Assembly: GCF_004210375.1 (NCBI RefSeq)
Contig: NC_134829.1
Coordinates: forward strand, 54,056,107-54,120,106
Reading direction: 5' to 3'
Length of the DNA: 64,000 nt
Source of the DNA: Tachypleus tridentatus
Taxonomy: Eukaryota > Arthropoda > Merostomata > Xiphosura > Limulidae
Both the position numbers and the translations under genes were made by a program. Positions 48,736 through 59,586 of the stretch are shown piece by piece; position 1 is the first letter of the stretch; each line of letters begins with the position of its first letter. The notes under the pieces were generated by a model that saw nothing but the letters and a program-made list of their open reading frames with translations, had not been told where the DNA came from and made no database searches.

Positions 48736-48845
48736 CGATAATTGAGGATGACTAGCTGCCTTCTATCTAGTTTTTGACTGTTAAATTAGAAATGGCTAAC
48801 GCAGACAGCCCTGGTGTACATTTGCGCGAGATTCAAAACAAATTA
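48736..48845 (+). mobile_element. Old SINE 3' fragment
   Basis: GATGACTAGCTGCCTTC, AAATTAGAAATGGCTAACGC and a TTTGCGCGAGATTC tail; orthologue of 4924-5012, better preserved here. Confidence 0.7.
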
Positions 48846-49100
48846 AAAAGATAAACGATAACAAGTAACTATCAATTATCAAATTGACAGTTTAGATATT
48901 TTACACCTAATTTCAGATTCCTCTGGATGATCAAAAAGAATTGTTATACAAAGAAACCATGGTGTTTTTTTAAGACCCGGATCTACACGCTAGTCTATCT
49001 GAACTTAGTAACGTTAGAATAGAACTCCACATTCTGATATTATAAGATGAAGGCTACTGCTAACCAAAAAATGTTTGTACAAGAGTTTCATGTAGTCTAT

Positions 49101-49106
49101 TTTATT
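49101..49106 (-). terminator. Poly(A) signal for A exon, unit 4
   Basis: AATAAA on the minus strand about 480 bp past the stop. Confidence 0.5.
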
Positions 49107-49581
49107 AATTAAAGTTTACAAAATGTTATTCTTAAAATACACTATAGCTCCTTATATTGATTACTCGTTCACATATCTGATTGTGGCAGTCTGTTGATGT
49201 TACAAAGATAAAATTGAAAAAAATATTATAAAACCAATTAACATTTTGACTTCATTATGTTTGATGTATCTAGCTAGCTGATTGTGTAAATAATCATCGA
49301 TCATCAATTAAACATTTAAACTTTATATAATCATATTTATCAAATTAAAAAAGAACCAACATAGATTAATCCGTATTCAGTTTGATATAGTACTAACCGT
49401 CTCTCGAGAATACAGTAAAATATATGTAAAATACATATCATATTGTTACACATTCAAGTTACGTATATCATCATCAAATTAATTTCCTTTTGCTGTTAAT
49501 TCATGCCATCAATTTACGAGTTTCAGTCAAATAATTCACGATCATTAAAAGTTCAGTAGTATGGAATCAGTCCTTTCATCT

Positions 49582-49931
49582 TTAACACTCACAAGTGACA
49601 GTACATTTATCCTTTCCGTCTTTACAACACTTGCAGTTACAAACACATTTCATCTTTCCGTCTTCACAGCAACAGGTAACGGTACAAACGCAGCTGTTCT
49701 TCTTTCTGGCTTCAACACAATCCTGACATGACTCCTTCTTACAGTCTGGACTACAACGTGTATCTCCGCATTCACAAACGACAGTAACTGTACATTTGTT
49801 TTTCCTCTCTTTATCTTCTGTACAACATTGAGATGTGTCATCCTTACAGTTACAGACGCATTTCATCTTTCCATTTTCACAGCGACAAGTAACGACACAT
49901 GTACAACAGCTGTCGTCTTTCTTTGATTCAC
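49582..49931 (-). CDS. Metallothionein-like protein, distal exon A (unit 4)
   Basis: Full two-domain A exon: acceptor AG at 49933-49932, GTGAATC, 115 codons to TAA. With exon 1 at 54243-54255 the product would be 120 aa starting MEKAGESKKDDSCCTC. Domain 1 and the linker (CSPDCKKESCQDC) resemble exon B of unit 2, while the C-terminal part (TCCCEDGKMKC, DGKDKCTVTCEC) is A-type, so the exon looks like a product of conversion between A and B. Domain 2 lacks five residues (GNTSQ) so that CNCK runs straight into CC; the Cys are all kept. No MEKAG-type first exon is found between it and exon B, as in units 1 and 2. Metal-thiolate role inferred from Cys pattern. Confidence 0.72.
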
Positions 49932-50872
49932 CTATATGAAAATAAACTTCAGTTACATTTTACATACAATAAAAAAAATATCTGCTTAATTTTTTTTTTA
50001 AATTATATATTTATTACTCATGTCTTTTAATGGTCTTAAAACTCGTGTTATCAGCTGTCACCAATCCTGAATCGCATCAGCTGCTGCTTCTTGTCAAAAA
50101 TACACCTTTTAAAGATTAAATGTACAAAATAAAAGTATTCCTTAAATAATAAGGAAAAAATGTGTTCAATATTAATAGATGGCTATGTGTAGTTAACTAA
50201 CAAATGGTTATGTGCATTTATCTCTTTACGTAAAATTTGAATATTATTACCTTTCAATGATTCTTTCTAGGCCTAATTTATTGTCACGCTGGTTTTTTAT
50301 TACCTAACAAACGGTGTCATGCCGACAGTGAACATAATTTATTTTCAAAGTAAATAATGAAGAAATATGTCCAGGAACAATCGCTAGTTAATTTTTATTA
50401 CTTGAGCGTTGTTATTTGTAGAATATTAAAATTATTATAAACGGCACCAAATTCTCAAGTGAGTTATAGCGTTAGAACTATATCACGTTATATACTTTTG
50501 TAACTTTGCTAACTAAAGTAATTACATTAGAATAATAACAAAAGCAAGATAGAAATCTATAGTAATAAGTAAGTAAATAGTTTCTGATGCTATGTTTTGT
50601 CGTGAGATACGATCGATAGTTTGAAGTAGAAATGGTGCTTTCCCACCCAGAGTGCAGCCTATGACGAATCTATTTCGCATAGAGGAATGAGAACCTGGTG
50701 TACTTAACGAACCCTAAATTCTCTAATTGTTAATATTCTTCGTTGCATATAATGTAAATAACGGTCTACAAGTTGTAAAATATCTTGATTCAGCTCTGAT
50801 AACAACTACTATTTAACACATTATAACATACATGTAATTCTATTGTTACCAGTTTAAATGTTACAGAACTAG

Positions 50873-51350
50873 CCACCATTGTACATAAAAATGGGTCTTA
50901 TGAAACAATTTGTCACAGCTCTTGATGAGGAGTCTGCAGCATCCAAGTACCTTCGAGACTTCTTACCTAAGCTGTTTGAGGTCAAAGCTGGTGTCTTCAT
51001 TGGACCACAAATAAAGAAGATCCTGGAGTGCACCGAATTCCTCAAGAAGATCAGTAGAAAGGGATAAAAAGCTTGGGGCAGCTTTGTCGCAGTGGTTCGG
51101 GGATTCTTGAGCAATCACAAGGACGAAAATTATGTGGAACTGGTTGAGGTTCTGGTGAAGAACTACGTTAAAATGGGCAGCAAGATGTCCCTGAAAGTCC
51201 ATATTCTTGACGTTCATCTTGATATGTTCTCAAGGAGAATATGGGAGCATACTCAGAGGAGCAAGACGAGCGCTTTCACCAAGATATACTGGATTTTGAA
51301 TGCCGCTATCAAAGAGCGTATAATGCAAACATGATGGTAGACTGTATTTG
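50873..51350 (+). pseudogene. Broken transposon-associated protein fragment
   Basis: Plus-strand blocks PPLYIKMGLMKQFVTALDEE, VFIGPQIKKIL, MSLKVHILDVHLDMF and DERFHQDI. I recognise this as a protein repeated many times in arthropod and cnidarian genomes, in my memory as part of mobile elements, but cannot assign the element family. It is broken in a few places and interrupts sequence continuous in units 1-3 (near 6920). GC-richer than its surroundings, as expected of an insertion. Confidence 0.6.
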
Positions 51351-52341
51351 GTGGTTGAAAGTGGTTTACATTACAGTCGCAAATCTCGAAAAACTACTCA
51401 CCTCCAAACATTCTTGTATAACTTTAGTACAAATACATGTAAATCTTGATTTATATGTTTTATTCAGATCTTATGTAAATGAAAATGTGCAAATTTGCCC
51501 GTTTTTAAATAGAAAATAGGTTAATTTCTAAATTTCATTATCCGGGTCACAAAGGCATAGTTTAAAGGGAATAATGGCCATTTTCTGTACTTTTACAACA
51601 TAAGCAATTGAGAAATTACACATACTGTCCAGGAGCGAAATGTATGTTACATAGTGTTATATATCAGTTGTTAGTTAATAAGATAATATTCTTTAACAAA
51701 TGGCTTTATTGGTATGTAAATTTGTAGGTTTCCCGAATTAGGTAAATAACAAAAACTTTATTTACACAAATAAAAATGAAAGTTAAAAGCGCATACCCAC
51801 AGCATTCCTTTTCTACCCAACTTCACATCAGTGTTTCTAATATTGTTATTCTCAGTTCAATACAACCTGATTCTGAACAATAAAATTAGTGAAAACTAAC
51901 TTAGTGCATCACCTTGCTTTTCTCTTGTCGACGAATGGACAACGTTGACTCATAACCTCTATTCTCTGATAGCATCGGTCAATTATCAAATTGTACGTGG
52001 TACGACATCACTCTGGTTTCTTTATAGCTCTATATTTAGCTTTAATTATATCAGATTAGAGCTACTGCGAGTTTAATTGGAAGTGTAAGTACACTATTAC
52101 AATTTATATTAAAAGTATATTGGTTTTTTTTTAGTATATGTAAGGGCATCTGTCTGAGACATGAACCAATCGACTGGTAAGATGAATTCCACAGTTAATC
52201 TTCTGAATAGTAGTTGTTGCATTAGAGCAGATAAAACTCTGGATAAAAAGAGCAACGGTAAATACAATTTCGATCTTCAAGGTGTACTAGATCATATCCA
52301 CAATTACTGTGGTAGATTAGCAACAATAAAAAGGAACCTTT
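51351..52341. other. Noncoding spacer
   Basis: Possible 3' part of the inserted element to about 51700, then diverged module sequence (compare 4350-4700 and 6930-7200). Nothing coding recognised. Confidence 0.5.
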
Positions 52342-52610
52342 AATGGTAACGAGGTTAAGGTGTTCGACTTGTAATATTTGGGTCACTGACTCGAATATCA
52401 CTCCCACATAATATTCTTTACCCTTTAATCGTGGTTGTGTTTCAAATCTAGGCTTGTCCAAAAATTCATCGATATGGGAATAGTTCAAGAGTTCAAGATA
52501 AGTGATGACCGTTTACCTTTCCTCTAGTTTTTCGCTTGTAAATCAGAGAAGAACAGTAGAGACAGTCCTCGTGTAGTTGTGCGCGAATATCAAAACAAGT
52601 AAAAAAATAT
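52342..52610 (+). mobile_element. Old SINE copy, best preserved of its set
   Basis: Head GAGGTTAAGGTGTTCGACTT, body and tail GTTGTGCGCGAATATC; orthologous to 21068 and 37968. Confidence 0.7.
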
Positions 52611-52854
52611 ATTAAATAACTGTGAGTAAACAAACAGAGCTTAGCAATTTTAAATTAATTCAAGTTACTGTATGATAATAGGGATAATATATTAAAATAA
52701 TCAGTTTTGTTTAGACGTAAAGCTGCATACAAGTCTACCAAAACTTACCGTCGTAAGGATCGAACTCCATATTCTGATATTATCAAAATAAGGTTATTGG
52801 TGATTTGATAAAACCTTTATCGAAAAATTTCGTAACATCTTTGTTTTATTAATT

Positions 52855-52860
52855 CAACAT
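52855..52860 (-). terminator. Poly(A) signal for B exon, unit 4
   Basis: AATAAA on the minus strand about 480 bp past the TGA. Confidence 0.5.
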
Positions 52861-53341
52861 CGTAAAATTATATTCTTAAAATTTTCTTACATCGATTTTT
52901 CAGTCATGAACAGCTGTTTTTTTTAAAGATAAGACAAAATAAAAATCCAATAGTACTGAAGAAATACGTATTAAATTACAACGTATATATTAAAGTAACT
53001 AACACGTTAACATTAATATTTTAATTATGCTTGATTTATTTAGCTAATTATATAAATAATTGTTAAACCATTAATTATTATATATATTTTTAAAGTTTAT
53101 ATTTCTCAAATTAAAAAAGAACCAATATACTTTCATCGCTATCCAGTGAGATAAACTATTAACCGTCTCTCATACAGCAAATTATTTGAAAAATATTTAC
53201 GTTAACGTTACATATTTAAATTACGTATGTTATCATAAAATTAATATCCGCTTATTAATCCGTACCATCAATTTACGTGTTTCTCCTCAAACAATTCACG
53301 AACATTGAAAGTTCAGTAGTATAGGATTAATCCGTCCTTTT

Positions 53342-54255
53342 TCAACACTGACAAGTAACAGTACATTTATCCTTTCTCTTCTTACCTTCTTCACAACACT
53401 GAGAAGTGTTATCTTTACAGTTACAAACACATTTCATCTTTCCGTTTTCACAGCAACAGGTGACGTTACAAACACAGCTGTTCTTCTTTCTGGCTTCTAC
53501 ACAATCCTGGCATGAATCCTTCTTACAGTCTGGACTACAACGTGTATCTCCGCATTCACAAACGACAGTAACTGTACATTTGTTTTTCCCGTCTTTAGCT
53601 TCTGTACAACATTGAGATGTGTCATCCTTACAGTTACAGACGCATTTCATTTTTCCATTTTCACAGCGACAAGTAACGACACATGTACAGCAGTTATCGT
53701 CGGTCTTTGTTTCACCTATTTGAAAATAAAATGAACGTGATTACACTTTTCATACAATAATAATAAAAATATATATCTTAACAAGAATTTTTTTAAAACT
53801 TACTTATCTCTTAGTACAATAACTTTTAAGCTGTCACTGTTCTTTAATGGTAAAGTAGAACTTGCTTCTTCTTGTCTAGATAGATATTTTAAAACGTACG
53901 TGTTCCAAGTGAAAGATACGACTTAAATAAACAGAAAAAAACAACTCAGTTCTGTTCGCTGAAGTAAAATACGTGTGGTCAATTTCACAAAATTACGTAT
54001 ACGGAACAAAAAAATGTTAGTAATTTCATACCTTGAAATGAACTATATATGGTGAAACCACAAGTGATTTACTTTCTTTGAAACAGGAACAAAACTTCTA
54101 TATTTATATTCTACTACAATCAGTCTTGTTACATTTCACATATGTGTTTAAGGAACATACTAGTGTTACTACTCTCCAACACTAAATTTTAACATTATCT
54201 TACATGAGTAGTTACTTGATTGTGGACAAAGAAATAACTTACCAGCCTTTTCCAT
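53342..54255 (-). CDS. Metallothionein-like protein, exon 1 + exon B (unit 4)
   Basis: Exon 1 54243-54255 (ATGGAAAAGGCTG, donor GTAAGTT); exon B 53342-53715 (acceptor TAG before GTGAAAC); phase 1; intron 527 bp. Product 128 aa with 30 Cys and no Phe, Trp, Tyr or His, the most classic metallothionein composition in the window. It begins MEKAGETKTDDNCCTC; domain 2 has TCCC where units 1 and 2 have TCWC, and it ends TVTCQC. Best candidate for the functional ancestral-type gene: TATA box, MRE, exon 1, intron, stop and poly(A) signal are all intact. The distal alternative exon A lies at 49582-49931. Confidence 0.83.
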
Positions 54256-54424
54256 CTTCTGATTAATTCTACACAACTAACAACTCCCTTTATATTAAAC
54301 TGTTACGTGTGTCACAGTAGTAACAATTAGCTTTCTTTTCTCAACAACCTCTATTTATTGAGACAATTCTTAGAACATTATGTGTCGTGTGAAACTTTCA
54401 AGATAATTCAGCGGTTCGTGCGCA
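54256..54424 (-). promoter_or_regulatory. Metallothionein promoter (unit 4), with TATA box and MRE
   Basis: Minus strand: TATAAAG at 54294-54288, about 33 bp before the ATG, allowing a very short 5' UTR, and TGCGCAC at 54424-54418, a perfect metal-response core TGCRCNC, about 163 bp upstream. The TATA box is decayed in units 1 and 2. Confidence 0.6.
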
Positions 54425-54689
54425 GCACCTTGAACGATCTGCTACAAGACAATCAGTCATCACGTGCATTATCTAATCGTGTTTGTAGACGCATATGCCA
54501 GTCAATGACCAGAGCAACTTACTGTCAGATATTTCGAAATGTGATTTTTAGTGCCGTAAGCCTTCAAGGTTACTCTTGGAGACTAAAAGCAAGAAATCAT
54601 GTTGTCAATAGAGCTGGTATTCACCAAATTTAAAATTCAAAATGTATTTCAATAATTTCAAAAATATTAGTATGTTGTTAAGATGGGTC

Positions 54690-56100
54690 GTACAAAAAAA
54701 TTGTATTTTATCTATTGTATTCATAACATTTAAAAGATACGTTTGATGAAATCGATTATTTAATTTCATGTGACATAATGTTTAGGAACAACAAGGGATC
54801 GTTTGATGCATCAACATTTCTTTTGAACTCAGTTAAATTTGCTGCCATCACAACATCCGAAGGCAACTGATTCTGTTGTCCAACTCACACTTTACATATA
54901 GAGCCTTCACCTCTTTTACTACTATGTCTGTATTAAGTAGCCTCTAACCATGTATTTCACAGAAATTTCCGTCATCAAAATCATCTACATTGAACCATGT
55001 TTCAGTTATTCATATTACATCAAAATTTTCTATTCCTTCCAGTGCCCTAAAGTCATCTGTTTTATTTCTTATACCTCTAGCATTACAGTAATAACACTTA
55101 AGCCTATCCGTATGACTATTTTTATCCTGATTTCCTATCCTAAACTTTTCTCTACATCTTAATTTTGTTTCATTTAGTTTATCTTTGCTCTATCCTACTT
55201 TTAAAACTTTCCTTACAGCTGAGTTAATAGTTCTGGGAAACATTCCAGACCCTATCCTACTTAAGTGTAAACCATCTATTCCAAAACGTTGTTTCCTCTC
55301 ACTGCAGTGTTCCCACATACTCAATCAGCTATTATGCTCATCCTGTCATATTAATTTCAGCTTAGAATTTTGCTCTAGTAAACTACTCAAAATTTCTTCT
55401 TCACAATTCATTATTTGCAATATCTCTGATACAATTAATTTATAACCTTTATCTTTAAATACTTTTGTCAACCCTTACTTATTAATTAGCTCCTCTGATT
55501 TATTTTTCAACACCAAAAACTACATCATTGTCAGTCCTCTTCTTTCTATCTCTTGTTCTGTTAGTTTTGTCTTTCGCCTGTTGCCTAGGGTAGCATAATC
55601 TAACTCTTTTTTTCCATATTTACCACTCAGACTATTTTACCCACATGTCGTGTCAAAGAATCACCTATGCCTATAATCTCTTTAAGTTCATAATCTATAT
55701 CCTTGTATAATCCTCTTGCTTTATCTCCCTCCAATAGATCCCCCCTCTACATAAGACATGAGCTCAAATATGTTACTCAATAGCACAAGATCTTTACAAT
55801 TAAGTTGTCTACGTTTAACCCTACATTCTGAATGTCATTGTTAATCTTATGTAATGCCTCTCTTACATGTAAAGGCTTAAGCACTTCTTAAAGTCCTGCT
55901 GTCATTTCCCACAGTTTATAATCCTCTTTATGTATTTCCTCAACTTCACTTAGGATAGTCTACAGGTTTTCCTCCAGCCTGCCAACTCTACATATAAAAT
56001 AAACATCATCACTACAAGCTCTCTTAAAAGTACATAGCAATTCAGAGTTCTCAATTAAAACACATTCATACACCTGTCGCACCTAACAAACTGGTAACGC
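54690..56100 (-). mobile_element. CR1-like LINE, internally deleted
   Basis: Minus strand encodes an ORF1-type SGNH esterase (IGDSLTRHVGK near 55637-55672; DGLHLSRIG near 55251-55282), then the start of an endonuclease (KCYYCNARGIRNKTDDFRAL, ITETWF near 54960-55110), then jumps to a reverse-transcriptase C-terminal tail (LPSDVVMAANLTEFKRNVDA near 54815-54865). Most of endonuclease and reverse transcriptase is missing. Many stops; end points approximate. Esterase-bearing ORF1 is known from CR1-group LINEs. Confidence 0.75.
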
Positions 56101-57090
56101 TTAACCCCCGGAAAAGTTTTAACCACTGTATTATTTGTGGAATTAAAATAAACAGTCAACACGACGATTAAATACCAGTTGGCTGTTGCTAACATTGTTA
56201 AGCCTAAGTTAGACAATTAACTAGTTTTTATTCCGTATTTATCAAATAAAACAATGTATGTAATTTGTCCTACAATCTCACTACGATTTGAATTATTACT
56301 AAGCCTAACATAATGTTACACTATTAAAATTTAAATTGAAAGCTTGTAGCTACTATTTTACTCCATAGTCTTATTACATAATATTTTTTTGTTATTCAGT
56401 TCTAATTTCCAAAGATAAATATAATAAAACCAAATAACATTCAGTAATCTACAATATTATAATAACGTCTTCTATTTTCAAAAAATAGAAATAAATAAAA
56501 ATGTTGTAGCTAGATAAAATCAAAGAATATAGAATTTAACAGAAAGTTGCACTAGTATTATGCATGACAACTGTTCACATTTTGATGATACACTAAAGAC
56601 AAGACGGATGTTTAATACCTGTAACTTATATCGGTGGGATTTGCCAACCAATTCTATAATGCGTACACATAACCCAAAAGAGATAGAGTGCAATTTTTAT
56701 CTTTGGTAGTAACGAGACAAAAATTATGGATTCTTTAATCCACAATCAGACATGCCAACTCAAAGGTTAAGGTCCAAATATTTTTCCGAGGCTCAGCTTC
56801 TACAGAATAAATATACATCAACATCAACAAGAGTACTTTACCTGTTACTAACTGATCGTTAGGTTGTTAATTATAAAATTCAGATCGTTGTTGTCGTCAA
56901 TGTTCTGATATTGTTTTACATAAATAAACTATAGGATGTTCTGAAAATAAAACACCGAACACACAATTGTGCTATTGGTTGTAAAAATAATTTTTTTCAA
57001 GTTTCATATGAAACTAAATACGTTGGTCAATGTTGCATGTTCGTCATTAATAACTCAATAATTAAATTAAAACTTGATTTACTTCTACGA
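56101..57090. other. Noncoding, nothing recognised
   Basis: AT-rich DNA unlike the modules of units 1-3; no repeat family or coding signal identified. Confidence 0.5.
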
Positions 57091-57361
57091 GGCCCGGCAT
57101 TACCTGGTGGTTAAGGGCGCTAAATTCATAATCGGAGGGTCACCCGTTTGTAACCCCGTCGCACCAAACACGCTCGCTCTTTCACCCGTGGAGGTGTTTT
57201 ATGTGACGGTCAATCTAAGTATTCGTTGGTAAAAGAGTAGCCCAAGAATTGGCGGTAGATGATGATGACTAACTGTCTTCCTTTTAGTCTGACACTGCTA
57301 AATTAGGGACAGCTAGCGCAGGTAGCCCTCGTGTTGGTTTGCGGGAAATTAACAAAACAAA
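57091..57361 (+). mobile_element. Full-length tRNA-derived SINE
   Basis: GGCCCGGCATTACCTGGTGG head, complete body, tail GTTTGCGGGAAATT. Confidence 0.9.
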
Positions 57362-57884
57362 TTTCTTTATGGTTTCTAAGTCCAGTATTATCTCATAATT
57401 TATTTTGCTATCTGTTATATTAGTTATTCTACACTTAAAATGACAACAACTCGTTATTCTAATAACGTTTTAATAGCGAATCAGTATCATAATAATAATT
57501 TATGTAATTTCACTATTCACGCTCTATTTTTCTGCTGTGATACCGTATCAAAAGTAAAATGTTTCTTGTGTCCTTCATTTAGGAACACAACTTTTTCAAG
57601 TTCACTGAGAATTTTCAACTTGTAGTTAGTTCTAACAATCAACCTTTGATTAAGAAATTTAGCTAAGCGTCTTTTGCTCTAGATATCTGTGGATCTGGGT
57701 CATTCCGCTATGTTGTAATGTGCACTTTTTCATATGAAAAAATTGCTGCGAGCTAGCATACATAACGAAATGGTTGAGAGTGTTTTCGTTTGGTTGTAAT
57801 TTTACGCAATTCTATACGAGAGTATTTTTGCTTGGCGTCCATAATTTAACAATGATAGAAAGGAATGTAACTAATCAACACCAC
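57362..57884. other. Noncoding, nothing recognised
   Basis: No repeat or gene identified apart from short chance open frames. Confidence 0.5.
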
Positions 57885-58027
57885 CCGCCACCAGCTTCTG
57901 GGTTAGTCTTTTACAAAGAACAGTATGACTGACTGTAATATTATTCACGCCTGTAAGTGCAGGCATGTCCGGTGATGATGATTCAAGTCCGCGATCCTCA
58001 AATTGCGAAGCACTCTGACCACCAAGT
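57885..58027 (-). mobile_element. SINE fragment, 5' half
   Basis: Reverse complement shows TTGGTGGTCAGAGTGCTTCG (A-box side) and CGGACTTGAATC (B-box remnant), then body to GGTGGCGGGTGG. Confidence 0.65.
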
Positions 58028-58739
58028 AAGGTTTGTTGAAGATAAATCTACCCTTGTTTTGCTCTTCCAATGGTCATTAATAACGCACTCAGAGAAACAG
58101 TGTTAAAAGACTTGTATATAGAGTTATGCTCCCTGGTTAAATGGATGCGCACTGAGAAAAACTTCACCCATGAATCTTGTAAATAATGCTGTCCTCTAAG
58201 TCTAGATCAAGGTCTTAGATCATTAAAACGTTAATTGATAAACGATGTTCAGTAGCAACTTTCTTCTGTTTAGTGCACTGGTCCGTTTTTTTTTGTTTTT
58301 TTTTGTCAACAAAAATTAAATTTGACTTTCATGTTACGTTTGGTCCTTTTCTCCAAAATCAGCAAAACGATATGAATTTATATTCATCCCGTAATGAATA
58401 TTGAGTAATATCTTAAAGCTGAATCATCTCTTGCAGGTGAAGACTTCTATGGACGTCGTTCACCGCGAGTTTAAAACTGATTGCTTATGAGAATAATACA
58501 ATATTCCAGTAAGATTTACAATGATTGAAATGTTTAGGAAACGCTATTTGGATTTCCTCATTGAACAGAGAACAAATGGCGCTAAAAACCATCTGTTGTA
58601 AACATTAAAACTTGTATTTTTATTCATTCTACTTCAAAGCGTGTAATGACTGCCATTTAGATAAGTTACATTAATTTGAAATCGTACTGTGCAAAAATAG
58701 TTTGTCAGATCTGTTTCTGGGTAACTTAAGTTAAACTGC

Positions 58740-59130
58740 GACCATTTAATGGACGATTTTGAAGCCCTACAGGATCGCTTAGACAAGTTGGGAACTTGAG
58801 GAAATATAAGGCAAATGATTTTAAATAATAGTAAGTGCAAGGTAACGTACTTGATTTACCATAACTTTAGTAACGCTGAGTTACAAACTCAGCAGTGTAA
58901 CTAAAGAAAAGGATCTTAGTGTTGTGGTGGAAAAATTTATAAAGTTAATCAAATAGTATTCTGTTGCTAGTAATTTTAGACATTAATGACAAATCAGAAG
59001 AGGTAATTATCTCTAAACATATTATTAGTTAGGCCTAACATAGAATACTGTGTACAGTGGTGACTTAATGGAAACAGAATTACTATAATGATTCCGGTTG
59101 AAGTTGCCTTATGTGAGTGGAATAATAATC
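58740..59130 (+). mobile_element. LINE reverse-transcriptase C-terminal fragment
   Basis: Plus frames read DDFEALQDRLDKLGT, QMILNNSKCKVTYL, KDLSVVVEK-like and PNIEYCVQW blocks, the 3' half of CR1/L2-type reverse transcriptase (LQ..LDKL, NxxKCKV, DLGVVV, YCVQ motifs). Stops and shifts throughout. Possibly the same family as 54690-56100 but in opposite orientation. Confidence 0.7.
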
Positions 59131-59175
59131 TCTCTTAATTTATTTTACCAAGAGAAATATTTATTGTATTGTATT

Positions 59176-59427
59176 TTTGAATTTCGCACAAAGCTACTCG
59201 AGGGCTATCTCTGCTAGCCGTCCCTAATTTAGCAGTGTAAGACTAGAGGGAAGGTAGCTAGTCATCACCACACACCGCCAACTCTTGGGCTACACTTTTA
59301 CCAACGAATAGTGGGATTTACCGTCACATTATATGGCCGCTACGGCTGAAAGGGCGAGCATGTTTGGCGCGACGTGGTTGCGAACCCGCGACCCTCAGAT
59401 TACGAATCGCACGCTTCAACACGCTTT
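59176..59427 (-). mobile_element. tRNA-derived SINE, minus strand
   Basis: Reverse complement matches head (GGGTCGCGGGTTCGCAACC), body and TTTGTGCGAAATTC tail; the head end runs into module sequence. Confidence 0.88.
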
Positions 59428-59586
59428 GCCTTTTCTGTTTTACAAAAGTAAGGCACCTTCGTCGACAATTCCTCTACAAATTCTACAAATTCACAATGAG
59501 CAAGGAAAAAACGAATTTTGTATTGCACATTATGTTATTTTTCATTGTGATCTCCAACTACAAGAAGGTAACTTCATTTTAGCTTC

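Larger units (their letters stand above)
44165..49100. other. S2 module of unit 4, noncoding
   Basis: Diverged counterpart of 8887-11659, here leading directly into an A exon. Contains a SINE head (46016-46096), an unidentified insertion (about 46400-46850) and a SINE tail (48736-48845). No gene recognised. Confidence 0.65.

Noticed and set aside
54358-54633. 91-codon plus-strand open frame over the unit 4 promoter
   Set aside because: Not open in the homologous promoters of units 1 and 2, and overlaps the MRE and upstream region.
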